Notes under the pieces: generated by a model
Told to the model about the DNA's origin: nothing
Databases searched by the model: none
Seen by the model: only the letters and a program-made list of their open reading frames with translations
NCBI RefSeq assembly: GCF_003670295.1
Contig: NZ_QXJG01000005.1
Span: 1-64,000, forward strand
DNA: 64,000 nt
Source: Helicobacter burdigaliensis
GTDB taxonomy: Bacteria; Campylobacterota; Campylobacteria; Campylobacterales; Helicobacteraceae
Reading direction: 5' to 3'
Shown: positions 26,267 through 36,575 of the stretch, in pieces
Numbering within the stretch: position 1 is the first letter of the stretch
Layout of the letters: every line of letters begins with the position of its first letter
Translations under genes and position numbers: made by a program

Positions 26267-26728
26267 ATGATATACGATGTTCAAAAAATTAAAGAGATTT
26301 TACCACACCGCTATCCTCTTTTATTGGTGGATAGAATCACTTCCTTAACCAAAAATCAAAGCATTGAAGGCTTTAAAAACATCACAATTAATGAAGATGT
26401 GTTTAATGGTCACTTCCCTAGCCAACCTGTTTATCCAGGTGTTTATATTATTGAAGGTATGGCACAAACAGGGGGCGTATTAGCTTTTGTGAGTATGTTT
26501 GGAGAAGATGCTTCTAATAATGGCGATAAAATTGTTTATTTTATGAGCATTGATGAAGCAAAATTTAGAAATCCCGTAACTCCTGGAGATAAACTTGTCT
26601 ATAAACTAGAAGCCTTAAAACAAAAAGGAGGGATTTGGGTTTTACAAGGCTATGCTTATGTAGATGAAAAGCTAGTAGCTCAAGCGGTTTTAAAAGCTAT
26701 GGTAGTAGATAAAAAGGATTCTAAGTGA
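26267..26728 (+). CDS. fabZ: 3-hydroxyacyl-ACP dehydratase FabZ
   Basis: FabZ dehydrates 3-hydroxyacyl-ACP in fatty-acid elongation. The hot-dog fold motifs are clear: [13 protein letters not shown] at about 12-24, the catalytic His49 in [11 protein letters not shown] and the catalytic Glu63 in [10 protein letters not shown]. The length of 153 aa is typical. Its stop overlaps the lpxA start (GTGA, 4 bp). The pairing of fabZ and lpxA reflects competition for the same hydroxyacyl-ACP pool. Confidence 0.96.
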   Translation: MIYDVQKIKEILPHRYPLLLVDRITSLTKNQSIEGFKNITINEDVFNGHFPSQPVYPGVYIIEGMAQTGGVLAFVSMFGEDASNNGDKIVYFMSIDEAKFRNPVTPGDKLVYKLEALKQKGGIWVLQGYAYVDEKLVAQAVLKAMVVDKKDSK

Positions 26729-27528
26729 GTATCGCACAATCTGCCCTCATAGCTCCAACTGCCATCATAGAAGAAGGTGCTATTATTGGCGAAAATACAA
26801 AAATCGGAGCTTACAGCGTTATTGGAAAAAATGTAAAAATTGGTGCTAATTGCACAATTTATAACCATGTAACAATTACTGGAAATACAACTTTAGGTGA
26901 TTATAATGAAGTTTTTCCCAACGCAGTTTTAGGGACTATCCCTCAAGATTTAAAGTTTCACGGAGAAGAAAGCTATCTTATTTTTGGTAGCCACAATAAA
27001 ATCCGAGAATTTACGATGATAAACCCCGGAACAGAAGGCGGAGGTAGCAAAACAATTATAGGCAATCACAATCTTTTAATGGCTTATGTGCATATTGCAC
27101 ACGATTGCATTATAGGAGATCACTGTATTTTAGCAAATGGTGCAACCCTCGGAGGACATATTATCTTAGGAAATCATATTAATATTGGTGGTTTAACCCC
27201 TATTCATCAGTTTGTAAAAGTGGGGGACTATGCGATGATTGCAGGTGCTAGTGCCCTAGCTCAAGATATTCCCCCTTATTGTATGGCAGAGGGAAATCGT
27301 GCTGTTATTAGAGGCTTAAATCTTCATCGCCTAAGAAAAAACTTTGAACACCACGAAGTAGATAAAATCCACAATGCCTATAAAAAACTTTTTTTAGGAA
27401 ATAAACCTATTAAAGAAATTGCACAAGAAATTTTAGAACAAAATTGTGATGAAAATGTAGCCAAAATGTGCCATTTTATCATTCATTCTACAAGAGGTAT
27501 CCCATTTATAAGGAAAAATCATGAGTGA
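26725..27528 (+). CDS. lpxA: UDP-N-acetylglucosamine acyltransferase LpxA
   Basis: LpxA transfers the 3-hydroxyacyl chain to UDP-GlcNAc, the first step of lipid A synthesis. The N-terminal two thirds form a left-handed beta-helix of hexapeptide repeats ([21 protein letters not shown] and similar). The catalytic histidine is in [15 protein letters not shown]. The helical C-terminus contains [11 protein letters not shown]. The length is 267 aa. It starts with GTG at 26725, inside the end of fabZ, and its own stop overlaps the clpX start by 8 bp. Confidence 0.95.
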   Translation: MSIAQSALIAPTAIIEEGAIIGENTKIGAYSVIGKNVKIGANCTIYNHVTITGNTTLGDYNEVFPNAVLGTIPQDLKFHGEESYLIFGSHNKIREFTMINPGTEGGGSKTIIGNHNLLMAYVHIAHDCIIGDHCILANGATLGGHIILGNHINIGGLTPIHQFVKVGDYAMIAGASALAQDIPPYCMAEGNRAVIRGLNLHRLRKNFEHHEVDKIHNAYKKLFLGNKPIKEIAQEILEQNCDENVAKMCHFIIHSTRGIPFIRKNHE

Positions 27529-28774
27529 GCGTATATGTAATTTTTGTAAATCCAAAGAATCGCGCAAAAATCCCTTAATTGCAGGAAATAATGTCTGCAT
27601 TTGCAAAAACTGCGTCATTGCATCTTATAAACTACTTTTTGCGGAAAATGAAAATATCTCTAATGATGCCCTAGAAGCCTTACAAGAGCTAGAAGAATCA
27701 ACAACCCTTCTACCTCCAAAAGAACTAAAAGCTGTCTTAGATGAATATGTTATTGAACAAGAAAAGGCCAAAAAAGTCTTTAGCGTAGCCGTGTATAACC
27801 ACTATAAAAGAATCTTTTCTCAAAATAATGGCGATGATACAGAGATTGCAAAATCTAATATTTTACTCATTGGTCCAACTGGAAGCGGTAAAACACTTAT
27901 GGCACAAACTCTTGCAAGATTTTTAAATATCCCCATTGCGATTTGTGATGCCACAAGCCTAACAGAAGCTGGATATGTGGGCGAAGATGTAGAAAATATC
28001 CTAACAAGACTTTTACAAGAAGCTAATGGAGATGTGCAAAAAGCACAAAGAGGGATTGTATTTATTGATGAGATTGATAAAATCTCTAGACTTTCAGAAA
28101 ATCGCTCTATTACACGCGATGTTTCAGGCGAAGGAGTGCAACAAGCACTTTTAAAAATTATTGAAGGCAGTGTGGTAAATATCCCTCCAAAAGGTGGCAG
28201 AAAGCACCCAAATCAAGATTTTATCCAAATAGATACTAAGGATATTTTGTTTATTTGCGGAGGTGCGTTTGATGGTTTAAAAGATATTATCCAAAGACGC
28301 AAGGGTAATAATGTATTGGGCTTTAACCACAAAAAAGAAAATAAAACAGAACTTAAAAATAGCCTTTTAGAAGAAGTAGAGCCCGATGATCTTGTAAGCT
28401 ATGGATTAATCCCTGAACTTATTGGAAGATTGCATATGATTGCCACATTAGATGAAATCACTAAAGAAGCTATGGTAAATATTCTCATCAAGCCCAAAAA
28501 TGCCCTCATTAAGCAATACCAAAAGCTTTTTAGTCTTGATGAAGTGCAATTAACCTTTGAAGAAGAATCTTTACAAGCCATTGCAGAACTTGCAATTCAA
28601 AGAAAAACGGGAGCTAGAGGACTAAGATCTATTTTAGAAGAAGTTATGCTAGATATTATGTATGAATTACCCGAACTTAAAGGCTATGAGGTAATTATCA
28701 CAAAAGATGTTGTAGAAAATAAAAGCAAACCTATTTTGCTAAAACGCAACAAAAAAAGTAAAAAAACTGCCTAA
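27521..28774 (+). CDS. clpX: ClpX ATPase subunit of the ClpXP protease
   Basis: ClpX unfolds substrates for ClpP. The N-terminal C4 zinc-binding domain is visible (CNFC at 6-9 and CICKNC near 27-32). The AAA+ module has Walker A GPTGSGKT near 118, Walker [12 protein letters not shown], and the [11 protein letters not shown] pore region near 153. The IGF-type ClpP-docking loop region and sensor-2 [13 protein letters not shown] near 365 are also present. The length of 417 aa is standard. It is the third gene of the fabZ-lpxA-clpX-mreB-mreC run, overlapping lpxA by 8 bp. Confidence 0.96.
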   Translation: MSERICNFCKSKESRKNPLIAGNNVCICKNCVIASYKLLFAENENISNDALEALQELEESTTLLPPKELKAVLDEYVIEQEKAKKVFSVAVYNHYKRIFSQNNGDDTEIAKSNILLIGPTGSGKTLMAQTLARFLNIPIAICDATSLTEAGYVGEDVENILTRLLQEANGDVQKAQRGIVFIDEIDKISRLSENRSITRDVSGEGVQQALLKIIEGSVVNIPPKGGRKHPNQDFIQIDTKDILFICGGAFDGLKDIIQRRKGNNVLGFNHKKENKTELKNSLLEEVEPDDLVSYGLIPELIGRLHMIATLDEITKEAMVNILIKPKNALIKQYQKLFSLDEVQLTFEEESLQAIAELAIQRKTGARGLRSILEEVMLDIMYELPELKGYEVIITKDVVENKSKPILLKRNKKSKKTA

Positions 28775-28795
28775 ATCCATTACAAGAGAGGAAAA

Positions 28796-29830
28796 ATGCT
28801 ATTAGATAAAATTATTGGTTGGTTTTCACATGATATTGCAATTGACTTAGGAACTGCAAACACACTTGTATTAGTAAAAGGACAAGGGATCATCATCAAT
28901 GAGCCCTCTGTTGTAGCAATACAAAATGATAGATTTATGAAAAATAAAGTTTTAGCAGTAGGACAAGAAGCTAAAGAAATGGTAGGTAAAACTCCTGGAA
29001 GCATTCAAGCAGTGCGTCCCATGAAAGATGGTGTGATTGCTGATTTTGATATGACAGAAAAAATGATTCGCCATTTTATTGAAAAAGCCCACAAAAGAAA
29101 AGCCCTTATGCGTCCTAGAATCATCGTTTGTGTGCCTTATGGTTTAACAGGAGTTGAAAGAAAAGCTGTTAGGGAATCTGCAATTAGTGCAGGTGCTAGA
29201 GAAGTATTTTTGATTGAAGAGCCTATGGCTGCTGCTATTGGTGCAGGACTTCCTGTAAAAGAGCCAAAAGGAAGCTTGGTTGTAGATATTGGAGGAGGAA
29301 CTACTGAAATTGGAGTTATCTCTCTTGGAGGCTTAGTAATCTCAAAATCCCTAAGAACTGCTGGTGATAAGCTAGATAATGCAGTAGTAGATTATGTAAG
29401 ACGCAAATATAGCCTACTGATTGGTGAGCGAACTGGAGAAGAGATTAAAATACAAATTGGTTCTGCAATTAGCCTTAATGAGCCTCTTTATATGCAAGTT
29501 AAAGGACGCGATCAAGTAAGCGGACTTCTTAACACCATTGAACTCACAAGCGAAGATGTAAGAGAGGCTATGAAAGAACCTTTAAAAGAAATTTCAAATG
29601 CACTCAAAGATGTGCTAGAGCAAATGCCACCTGATTTAGCAGGGGATATTGTAGAAAATGGTATCGTTCTAACAGGCGGTGGAGCACTTATTAGAGGATT
29701 AGACAAATATCTTTCTGATATTGTAAAACTCCCTGTTTATATTGGTAACGAGCCTCTTTTATGTGTGGCAAAAGGAACCGGTCAAGCCCTAGAAGAAATC
29801 GATGTATTACAACAATTAACTTATGAGTAA
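28796..29830 (+). CDS. mreB: Rod-shape-determining actin homologue MreB
   Basis: MreB is the bacterial actin that guides side-wall synthesis. Phosphate and ATP motifs of the actin fold are seen: AIDLGTANTLVL near 15-26, VVDIGGGTTEIGVISLGG near 162-179 and VLTGGGALIRGLDKYL near 287-302. The N-terminal amphipathic segment LLDKIIGWFSHDIAI may bind the membrane. The length of 344 aa is typical. A 21-bp gap separates it from clpX, and mreC follows after 3 bp. Confidence 0.97.
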   Translation: MLLDKIIGWFSHDIAIDLGTANTLVLVKGQGIIINEPSVVAIQNDRFMKNKVLAVGQEAKEMVGKTPGSIQAVRPMKDGVIADFDMTEKMIRHFIEKAHKRKALMRPRIIVCVPYGLTGVERKAVRESAISAGAREVFLIEEPMAAAIGAGLPVKEPKGSLVVDIGGGTTEIGVISLGGLVISKSLRTAGDKLDNAVVDYVRRKYSLLIGERTGEEIKIQIGSAISLNEPLYMQVKGRDQVSGLLNTIELTSEDVREAMKEPLKEISNALKDVLEQMPPDLAGDIVENGIVLTGGGALIRGLDKYLSDIVKLPVYIGNEPLLCVAKGTGQALEEIDVLQQLTYE

Positions 29831-29833
29831 AGA

Positions 29834-30670
29834 ATGAAAAAGATCTTTCTTTGGTTCATCTTTTTATCCATTGTGTTTTTTATCTCTACGCAAGTTTCCA
29901 AAGAATTTCATTCTAAGGTGCTTTATATCACACAAAGTATTAAAATTGGTTTTTTAAACCTCAATAACAATATTTCAAATGTGATTGAACGGCACTTTAA
30001 TCAGGCAAAACAAATTAAAGAATTAAGCTCTGAAGTCGCAAAAAAAAGGGCTTTAGAGTATTCTTATTTGTCTTTAAAAGAGGAATATAAAAATTTACTT
30101 GCAAATCTTCAAGCCCCTATTGAAGCGAGTTTTGACACCGCTCATCTTGTACGGACGATTTCTTATGTAAAAATGAACGACTATAAAAGAATATGGCTAG
30201 AATTTAAAAACCATAAAGATTATAAAAAAAATATGATTTTTGGGCTTGTCAATGAAAATAAAGTCGCTGGAATTGCCACTTTAGACAATAATAGACTAGT
30301 TGGCTATCTAAATGGCGATGAAAAGTGTAGTTATAGTGTTATTATTGGCGAGAAAAAAATACCCGGAATTGCCAAATACGATCTCAATAAAGGCTTTATT
30401 ATTGATTATATTCCTCTTTTTGCAAATATTGAAATAGGAGAAAAAATTTATACAAGTGGATATGATTCTATCTTTTATCCTAATATTTATGTAGGCGAAA
30501 TTGCCTCTATTCAAGAAAGACAAGGACACCAAATCGCAACCCTAAAAGATGAAACCTCACAAACCTCACAATTTTATTGGCTCATAGATCTTTCCACCCC
30601 TGAATCCTCTAGCATTACCACAACAGAAAATGCTACAAAAACCCCTGCAAATCTTACAAATTCAAACTAA
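29834..30670 (+). CDS. mreC: Rod-shape-determining protein MreC
   Basis: MreC is a periplasmic scaffold anchored by one N-terminal membrane helix (about 3-21), followed by a coiled coil (about 50-90) and a beta-domain with VNENKVAGIATLDNNRLVGYL and YTSGYDSIFYPNIYVGEI. It links MreB to the wall-synthesis enzymes. The length of 278 aa is normal. The C-terminal tail is Ser/Thr-rich. No mreD follows; the next genes are the hydrogenase operon. Confidence 0.92.
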   Translation: MKKIFLWFIFLSIVFFISTQVSKEFHSKVLYITQSIKIGFLNLNNNISNVIERHFNQAKQIKELSSEVAKKRALEYSYLSLKEEYKNLLANLQAPIEASFDTAHLVRTISYVKMNDYKRIWLEFKNHKDYKKNMIFGLVNENKVAGIATLDNNRLVGYLNGDEKCSYSVIIGEKKIPGIAKYDLNKGFIIDYIPLFANIEIGEKIYTSGYDSIFYPNIYVGEIASIQERQGHQIATLKDETSQTSQFYWLIDLSTPESSSITTTENATKTPANLTNSN

Positions 30671-30704
30671 AAACACAAATTTTATTTAACTTTTTAATAA
30701 ATAG

Positions 30705-30713
30705 TGCTAAAAT
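30705..30713 (+). promoter_or_regulatory. Extended -10 of the hydrogenase operon
   Basis: TGCTAAAAT lies about 80 bp upstream of hydA in the 124-bp gap after mreC. A strong AAAAGGAG ribosome site precedes the hydA ATG. Confidence 0.45.
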
Positions 30714-30794
30714 AAATAGATTAGGAATATACTTTTAAAAGTCAATAAAGTATTTTCTTTAAAATCTTGAACTTCCAAAATAAAAGGAGTATTT

Positions 30795-31943
30795 ATGGAG
30801 CTAGAACACACTAAACTTAAACTAGCCGAACAAAGACTAGAGGAAATATCTAAACTTCCCCCTTTAAAAAAGGGGCAAAGCATTAAAAAAATGCTACAAA
30901 AAAATGGTATCTCAAGAAGAGATTTTATGAAATGGGCAGGTGCGATGACTGCAATGCTATCTTTACCTGCTAGTTTCACTCCACTTACAGCAAAAGCCGC
31001 TGAAGTTGCAGATAGGCTTCCTGTGATTTGGCTACATATGGCAGAATGCACCGGCTGTAGCGAAAGCCTTCTTAGAAGCGATGGACCTGGAATTGCAAGC
31101 TTAATTTTTGATTATATTTCTTTAGAGTATCACGAAACCCTTATGGCAGCTTCAGGATTTCAAGCAGAACACAATTTAGAAACTGCGATTCAAAAATACA
31201 AAAATCAATACATTTTAATGGTAGAGGGTGGTATCCCAACGGGTGAAGGTGGAGGATTTCTAACTATCGGCGCGCATGGAAAAAGTGGCTTAGAAAGTGC
31301 TAAAGAAGCAAGCGAGTATGCAAAGGCTATTTTTGCTATTGGTAGCTGTTCTAGCTTTGGTGGGATTCAAGCAGCAAACCCAAACCCAACAGCCGCAAAA
31401 CCGCTAAGTGAAGTCATTTCAAAACCTGTAATCAATGTCCCTGGTTGTCCTCCTAGTGAAAAAAATATCGTGGGTAATGTTATCCACTTCATTCTTTTTA
31501 ACACACTTCCTAGCCTTGATGCTTTCAATCGTCCAAAATGGGCTTATGGACACAGAATCCATGATTTATGTGAAAGAAGGGGGCATTTTGATGCAGGAGA
31601 GTTTGTTCAAACTTTTGGGGATGAGGGTGCTAAAAATGGTTATTGTCTTTATAAAGTAGGCTGTAAAGGTCCTTATACTTTCAACAACTGCTCTAAACTT
31701 CGCTTTAACTCTCATACAAGCTGGCCTATTCAAGCAGGACATGGCTGTATTGGTTGTAGTGAGCCAAATTTTTGGGATTCCATGGGACCTTTTGAAGAAC
31801 CACTTGCTAGCAAGCTCTATGACGCTCCTCTCTTTAGTGGTGCAGATAGAACTGCTGATAATATCGGTATTACTCTTCTTGGTGCAGCAGCTATTGGTAT
31901 GGCAGCCCACGCCCTACTCTCTAATATCAAAAAAGACAATTAA
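30795..31943 (+). CDS. hydA: [NiFe] uptake hydrogenase small subunit HydA
   Basis: HydA carries three Fe-S clusters and is exported with HydB by the Tat pathway. The twin-arginine motif SRRDFMKW is at residues 40-47, preceded by an unusually long 39-residue polar leader, as in other epsilonproteobacteria. Cluster-binding segments include MAECTGCSES, the distal H-x-x-C region DLCERRGHFDAGEF, and YKVGCKGPYTFNNC plus GHGCIGCSEPNFWD. A C-terminal membrane anchor (about 357-377) attaches the enzyme to HydC. The length of 382 aa is typical. It is first in the hydABCDE order seen in Wolinella and H. pylori. Confidence 0.96.
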   Translation: MELEHTKLKLAEQRLEEISKLPPLKKGQSIKKMLQKNGISRRDFMKWAGAMTAMLSLPASFTPLTAKAAEVADRLPVIWLHMAECTGCSESLLRSDGPGIASLIFDYISLEYHETLMAASGFQAEHNLETAIQKYKNQYILMVEGGIPTGEGGGFLTIGAHGKSGLESAKEASEYAKAIFAIGSCSSFGGIQAANPNPTAAKPLSEVISKPVINVPGCPPSEKNIVGNVIHFILFNTLPSLDAFNRPKWAYGHRIHDLCERRGHFDAGEFVQTFGDEGAKNGYCLYKVGCKGPYTFNNCSKLRFNSHTSWPIQAGHGCIGCSEPNFWDSMGPFEEPLASKLYDAPLFSGADRTADNIGITLLGAAAIGMAAHALLSNIKKDN

Positions 31944-31953
31944 GGAGGAATAA

Positions 31954-33687
31954 ATGTCAAAAAGAATCATAGTAGATCCTATCACAAGAATTGAAGGGCA
32001 TTTAAGAATTGAAGTAATTGTAGACGAAGAAAATGTAATTAAAGAAGCATATTCTAGCTCTACTCTTTGGAGAGGAATTGAAGTAATTGTAAAGAATAGA
32101 GATCCTAGAGATGTAGGATTTATGGTGCAAAGAATCTGTGGTGTTTGCACCTACTCACATTATAAAGCAGGAATTAGTGCAGTAGAAAATGCACTTGGAA
32201 TTAAAGTTCCTTTTAATGCAGAAATGGTGCGTTCTTTAATGAATGTTTCTTTAGTTCTACACGATCATTTAGTGCATTTTTATCACTTGCATGGACTTGA
32301 TTGGTGTGATATTACTTCAGCACTTAAAGCAGATCCTAAAAAAGCGAGTGAGCTTGCTTTTAAATATAGCAAAAACCCTATTGCAACAGGTGCTGATGAA
32401 CTTAAAGCCGTGCAAGAAAAAGTAGCAAAATTTGCAAGTGCAAAACAAGGCTTAGGACCTTTTGCTAACGCATATTGGGGACACAAGACTTATCGCTTCT
32501 CTCCTGAGCAAAACTTAATTGTGCTTTCTCACTATCTAAAAGCTTTAGATGTGCAGAGAGTTGCAGCACAAATGATGGCAATTTTTGGTGCAAAGCAACC
32601 ACATCCACAAAGCTTAACCGTAGGCGGTGTAACTTGTGTAGCTGATATTTTAGATCCTTCAAGACTAGCCGATTGGAAAACAAAATATGAAGAAGTAGCA
32701 GATTTCGTAAATCGTGCTTATTATGCAGATGTTGTAATGGCGGCTGAAGTTTATAAAAATGAACCAAGCGTCCTAAAAGGCTGTGGTGTTAAAAATTTCC
32801 TATGCCACTCTGAAATACCTATTAATAAAACTGAAACTCTTTATAGCACTGGTATTGTAAGAAATGGGGATATTTCTAAGCTCTTACCTTTAGAAGAAGA
32901 ATTAATCACAGAAGAAGCTACACACTCATGGTATAAAAATGATAAAGCTCTCCACCCTTATGATGGTGAAACAAATGCAAATTACACTGGTTTAGTAGAT
33001 ACTAAAACCATAGGGCCTGATGGCACAGAGATTGACACAAAAGCTCTTGATATTCAAGGCAAATATAGCTGGATTAAATCTCCTCGCTATAATGGAGATG
33101 CTATGGAAGTAGGACCACTTGCAGCAATTGTAGTAGGACTTGCTGCAAAAAATCCTAGAATTACAGAAATTGCAACACAATTTTTAAAAGACACAGGGTT
33201 GCCTATTGAAGCACTTTTCTCCACTTTAGGTAGAACTGCTGCAAGGGTTTTAGAGTGCAAACTTTCTGCTACTTATGGTATTGAAGCTTTTAATTCTTTG
33301 GTAGAAAATCTAAAAAGCGATCAAAGCACTTGCGCTCCTTATAAGATTGATAATAATGCAGAATATAAAGGACGCTATATAGGAAATGTTCCAAGAGGAA
33401 CTTTAAGCCATTGGATTAGAATCAAAAATGGCGTGGTTTCAAACTATCAATGCGTAGTGCCTAGCACATGGAATGCAGGGCCAAAAGACGCTAAAGGACA
33501 AATGGGACCTTATGAAGCTTCTTTAGTAGGTATGAAAATACAAAATTTAACACAACCTTTAGAAATTATTAGAACCATTCACTCTTTTGATCCTTGCATT
33601 GCTTGTGCTGTGCATGTAATGGATACAAAAGGTAATGAGCTCTCACAATATAAAATTAATCCAATTGCTCTTGGTTGTGGAATCTAA
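31954..33687 (+). CDS. hydB: [NiFe] uptake hydrogenase large subunit HydB
   Basis: HydB holds the NiFe active site and splits H2 on the periplasmic side. The N-terminal ligand pair is in [13 protein letters not shown] (about 62-74) and the C-terminal pair in DPCIACAVH (about 547-555). The 22-residue tail after that histidine is the extension removed by the maturation protease (HydD) when nickel is inserted. The length of 577 aa is normal. An AAGGAGG ribosome site lies in the 10-bp gap after hydA. Confidence 0.97.
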   Translation: MSKRIIVDPITRIEGHLRIEVIVDEENVIKEAYSSSTLWRGIEVIVKNRDPRDVGFMVQRICGVCTYSHYKAGISAVENALGIKVPFNAEMVRSLMNVSLVLHDHLVHFYHLHGLDWCDITSALKADPKKASELAFKYSKNPIATGADELKAVQEKVAKFASAKQGLGPFANAYWGHKTYRFSPEQNLIVLSHYLKALDVQRVAAQMMAIFGAKQPHPQSLTVGGVTCVADILDPSRLADWKTKYEEVADFVNRAYYADVVMAAEVYKNEPSVLKGCGVKNFLCHSEIPINKTETLYSTGIVRNGDISKLLPLEEELITEEATHSWYKNDKALHPYDGETNANYTGLVDTKTIGPDGTEIDTKALDIQGKYSWIKSPRYNGDAMEVGPLAAIVVGLAAKNPRITEIATQFLKDTGLPIEALFSTLGRTAARVLECKLSATYGIEAFNSLVENLKSDQSTCAPYKIDNNAEYKGRYIGNVPRGTLSHWIRIKNGVVSNYQCVVPSTWNAGPKDAKGQMGPYEASLVGMKIQNLTQPLEIIRTIHSFDPCIACAVHVMDTKGNELSQYKINPIALGCGI

Positions 33688-33698
33688 AGGGGGAAATT

Positions 33699-34373
33699 AT
33701 GGCTTCTTATAAACCCATTTATGAGTTTTCAAAACTCACAAGAATCTTTCACTGGATAAGGGCAATAGCAATTTTTGCTCTTATTGCAACTGGCTTTTAT
33801 ATCGCCTATCCTTTCTTAGCTCCTGATAATTTTAGCGGTGAGCCAACAGGATTTTTATATGCATTAATGAGAAGTTGGCATTTAATTTTCGGGTTTTTGC
33901 TGATTGCAATTTCCATTTTTAGAATCTATCTTTTTATTTTTACAAAAGAATGCAGTTTTGAGCGAAAATCTTTTTTAGATTTTATCAATCCCCTTATATG
34001 GATTAAGATTTTAAAAACTTATATGCTCTTAGGCGGACACCCCCATATGAAAGGTGCTTATAATCCTTTACAACTTGCTACTTATATGTTTGTAATGCTT
34101 TTAATTATAGGTATTTCTCTAAGCGGACTTATCTTGTATGCTCATGTTTATCATGAAGGACTTGGGGGAGTTTTAATGCCTATTATGAAACCTCTTGAAG
34201 TACTTTGTGGTGGAATTGCTAATGTGAGATTATTGCATCATATTTTAACTTGGGCATTTATTATTTTTATCCCTATCCATATTTATATGGCTTCTTGGAA
34301 TGCTACAAGATTCCCAGGATCTGGTATTGATACCATTGTAAGTGGCGTAAAATTTGAAAAAGAAGAGCAATAG
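33699..34373 (+). CDS. hydC: Hydrogenase cytochrome b subunit HydC
   Basis: HydC is the di-heme membrane cytochrome b that passes electrons from HydA to menaquinone. I start at the ATG at 33699 (224 aa), which has GGGGGAAA upstream and begins [10 protein letters not shown]; an earlier in-frame ATG lies inside hydB. Four membrane segments are visible. Candidate heme ligands are His18 (RIFHWIR), His61 (RSWHLIFGF) and the late pair in [10 protein letters not shown] / IPIHIYMA. The next gene, hydD, starts directly after its stop. Confidence 0.94.
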   Translation: MASYKPIYEFSKLTRIFHWIRAIAIFALIATGFYIAYPFLAPDNFSGEPTGFLYALMRSWHLIFGFLLIAISIFRIYLFIFTKECSFERKSFLDFINPLIWIKILKTYMLLGGHPHMKGAYNPLQLATYMFVMLLIIGISLSGLILYAHVYHEGLGGVLMPIMKPLEVLCGGIANVRLLHHILTWAFIIFIPIHIYMASWNATRFPGSGIDTIVSGVKFEKEEQ

Positions 34374-34910
34374 TTGAAAATTCTCATACTAGGGATAGGA
34401 AATATCTTATTTGGCGATGAGGGGATTGGGGTGCATTTATCCAATCTCCTTAAAGTCAATTATACTTTTAATACAAACCATACTTTAGATATTATTGATG
34501 GAGGGACAATGGCACAACATTTAATCCCTATCATCACACAATATGATGAAGTTTTGATTTTAGATTGTGTAGATGCTAAGGATGCAGAAATTGGTGCTGT
34601 GTATTATTTTGATTTTAGAGAAATCCCACATAATATCACTTGGGCTGGGAGTGCCCATGAAGTAGAAATGCTACAAACCTTGCAAATGATTGAAATGCTA
34701 GGCGATTTGCCTAACACAAAAATTTTAGGCATTAAGCCTGTAATTATCGGTACTGATCCAACCTTTGAAATCTCGCCTAAAGTCTTAGAAGGTGCTAAGA
34801 TTATGGAAGAACAAGCACTAAAATTCTTAGAATCTTTTAATATTTCTCACACAAAAAAAGATAATAAATCCTTACAAGAAATTGCAAATTTATCCTATAA
34901 AGGTTTTTAG
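34374..34910 (+). CDS. hydD: Hydrogenase maturation protease HydD
   Basis: HydD trims the C-terminal tail of HydB once nickel is in place. The HybD/HyaD-type start ILGIGNILFGDEGIGVHL carries the nickel-sensing acidic residues, with the second Asp in DIIDGGTM and the metal-binding His near WAGSAHEVE. The length of 178 aa suits the family. The start is TTG at 34374, immediately after the hydC stop codon, and hydE starts immediately after its own stop, so all three are coupled. Confidence 0.93.
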   Translation: MKILILGIGNILFGDEGIGVHLSNLLKVNYTFNTNHTLDIIDGGTMAQHLIPIITQYDEVLILDCVDAKDAEIGAVYYFDFREIPHNITWAGSAHEVEMLQTLQMIEMLGDLPNTKILGIKPVIIGTDPTFEISPKVLEGAKIMEEQALKFLESFNISHTKKDNKSLQEIANLSYKGF

Positions 34911-36539
34911 ATGATTCTCTCTTTAGTCTTTAGTAAAATTCACTCTCTTAGTCTCACATTTGAAGTGAGAGATTTCTTTTTGCAAGCCATCATTAACGAA
35001 TGCCACAATATCACTCCTACTTTTTACAAAGATGATGATACTTTAACAATCCATTTAGAAGGAGAAGAAACAGAGCTTTTAGATTTTTGCCAAAAGCTAG
35101 AAAGCATTGTCCCACTTTCTTTGCAATGGGTTTTTAAAGAATTAACAAACACAGAAACAAAACTTCCCTTTTTAAAGCTACAAAAACAAGATTTGCCCTT
35201 TCTAACCCCAAAAGAACTAGAGAAAATCACAAAAAAAGATTCACCACACTTTTGCAATCTTTGGGAAGATTTTGCAAGCTATCATCAAAATAAACTTACC
35301 TTAATAGAAAATGGAGAGAAAATTCCCCTTACAAATGCAAAAGAATTACAAAATACTTTAAAACAGATCGCCCAAAAACTTATATCAAAGGAAGAAATTT
35401 TCATCAAAACATCTATGGGGAAAAAATCCCTTGTTCTTTTTGATGAAAATTCCCCTATTCCCCCTAAAGAAGATTTTATATTTATGCCTTTTTGTTTAAA
35501 CAGCACTCAAACTCTCTTCATAACAACCAAAGAAGAGTTACAAGCCTTAGCAACTCTTGAAAAACCCATCATCCACTTACGCCATAAAGCAGTTTTTGCA
35601 AACTTTTTTCCACAAAGAGAAGCCCCTTGCATTTTACCTTTTGACCCATTGCTCTTACTTCTAACAAAATTTTTGGATAATTACAATGGACTTTATTTGC
35701 TACCACCAAAAGAAGAAAAAATCCAAAATGGCATTTGTGCCTTTTTTAATAAAGACATAATGCCCCCTAAAATCACAATAGGTTCTAATTCCATTATTGT
35801 TCCACACAACACTAAAAAGATCTCTAATATCCTACAAGAATTTCATCAAAAAATAGAAAAAGAAAATTTAGACAACATCAACATACTTTATTGCTACAAA
35901 GATACTAAAGTGCTTATGCACCTGCATAAAACAACCAAACAAGCACTTTCATTTTGTTTTGAAACCAATCCAAATCTTATTTTACAAACCCTAAAAGAAC
36001 TAAATGAAACCACCCAAAAACTAGTTAAAAACTTTAGCGCTCCCAACAAAGCCATTATTAATTATTTCCAAAATTTTGCACAAGAAAGTAGAGTTTCAAA
36101 TAATATTTTAGATTTAATGGGTGTTTGCGGATTGTTTTTGGGCTTTTCTAATAAAAATAAACTACAAGACGCGCTAGAAGAATCCTATCAAAATCTAATG
36201 TTGCATGCTAAAAATTTTATGGGCAATAAAGGACCAAGGATTGATTTTAAGCTAGAAAAAAACAAAGACAATATCTCCTTAAATCCTCTAAAAACAATTT
36301 GCTCTACAATGAGCTTTAATCTAGCAGGTGTTGATAAAGAACTCCTAAGTTTTGGAATTTTAGATTCTTTAGCAGAATTTTTTGCAAATTTCTTGCGTGA
36401 TTTAGAAGAAAATTTTCAAACCAAAAATGTCCTTATTTATGGAGAACTTTTTACACATAAGCAGTTTTTAGATAAGTTTATTCATTATTACCCTAAATCT
36501 TCAGAAATTCTCCCGCTTGATTTTTGTGATATAGTATAA
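34911..36539 (+). CDS. hydE: Hydrogenase accessory protein HydE, a diverged HypF-like protein
   Basis: By position this is HydE (H. pylori HP0635), reported as required for hydrogenase activity but without a known reaction. Read against HypF, the carbamoyl-transfer maturation enzyme, I see the same domain order with motifs worn away. Residues about 1-78 resemble the acylphosphatase-like domain (LTIHLEGEETELLDFCQKL). About 95-135 sits where HypF has its zinc fingers, but the paired cysteines are gone. About 140-260 resembles the YrdC-like domain (EKPIIHLRHK, APCILPFDPLLLLLTKFL). About 395-530 resembles the Kae1-like C-terminus (LMGVCGLFLGFSN, NVLIYGELFTHKQFLDKF). The Kae1 metal-binding histidines are not found. 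At 542 aa it is shorter than HypF (about 750). The relationship is my inference and needs a profile comparison. Confidence 0.8.
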   Translation: MILSLVFSKIHSLSLTFEVRDFFLQAIINECHNITPTFYKDDDTLTIHLEGEETELLDFCQKLESIVPLSLQWVFKELTNTETKLPFLKLQKQDLPFLTPKELEKITKKDSPHFCNLWEDFASYHQNKLTLIENGEKIPLTNAKELQNTLKQIAQKLISKEEIFIKTSMGKKSLVLFDENSPIPPKEDFIFMPFCLNSTQTLFITTKEELQALATLEKPIIHLRHKAVFANFFPQREAPCILPFDPLLLLLTKFLDNYNGLYLLPPKEEKIQNGICAFFNKDIMPPKITIGSNSIIVPHNTKKISNILQEFHQKIEKENLDNINILYCYKDTKVLMHLHKTTKQALSFCFETNPNLILQTLKELNETTQKLVKNFSAPNKAIINYFQNFAQESRVSNNILDLMGVCGLFLGFSNKNKLQDALEESYQNLMLHAKNFMGNKGPRIDFKLEKNKDNISLNPLKTICSTMSFNLAGVDKELLSFGILDSLAEFFANFLRDLEENFQTKNVLIYGELFTHKQFLDKFIHYYPKSSEILPLDFCDIV

Positions 36540-36575
36540 ATAATTTTGCTCTTTTAAATAGAATTTATTACTCAT

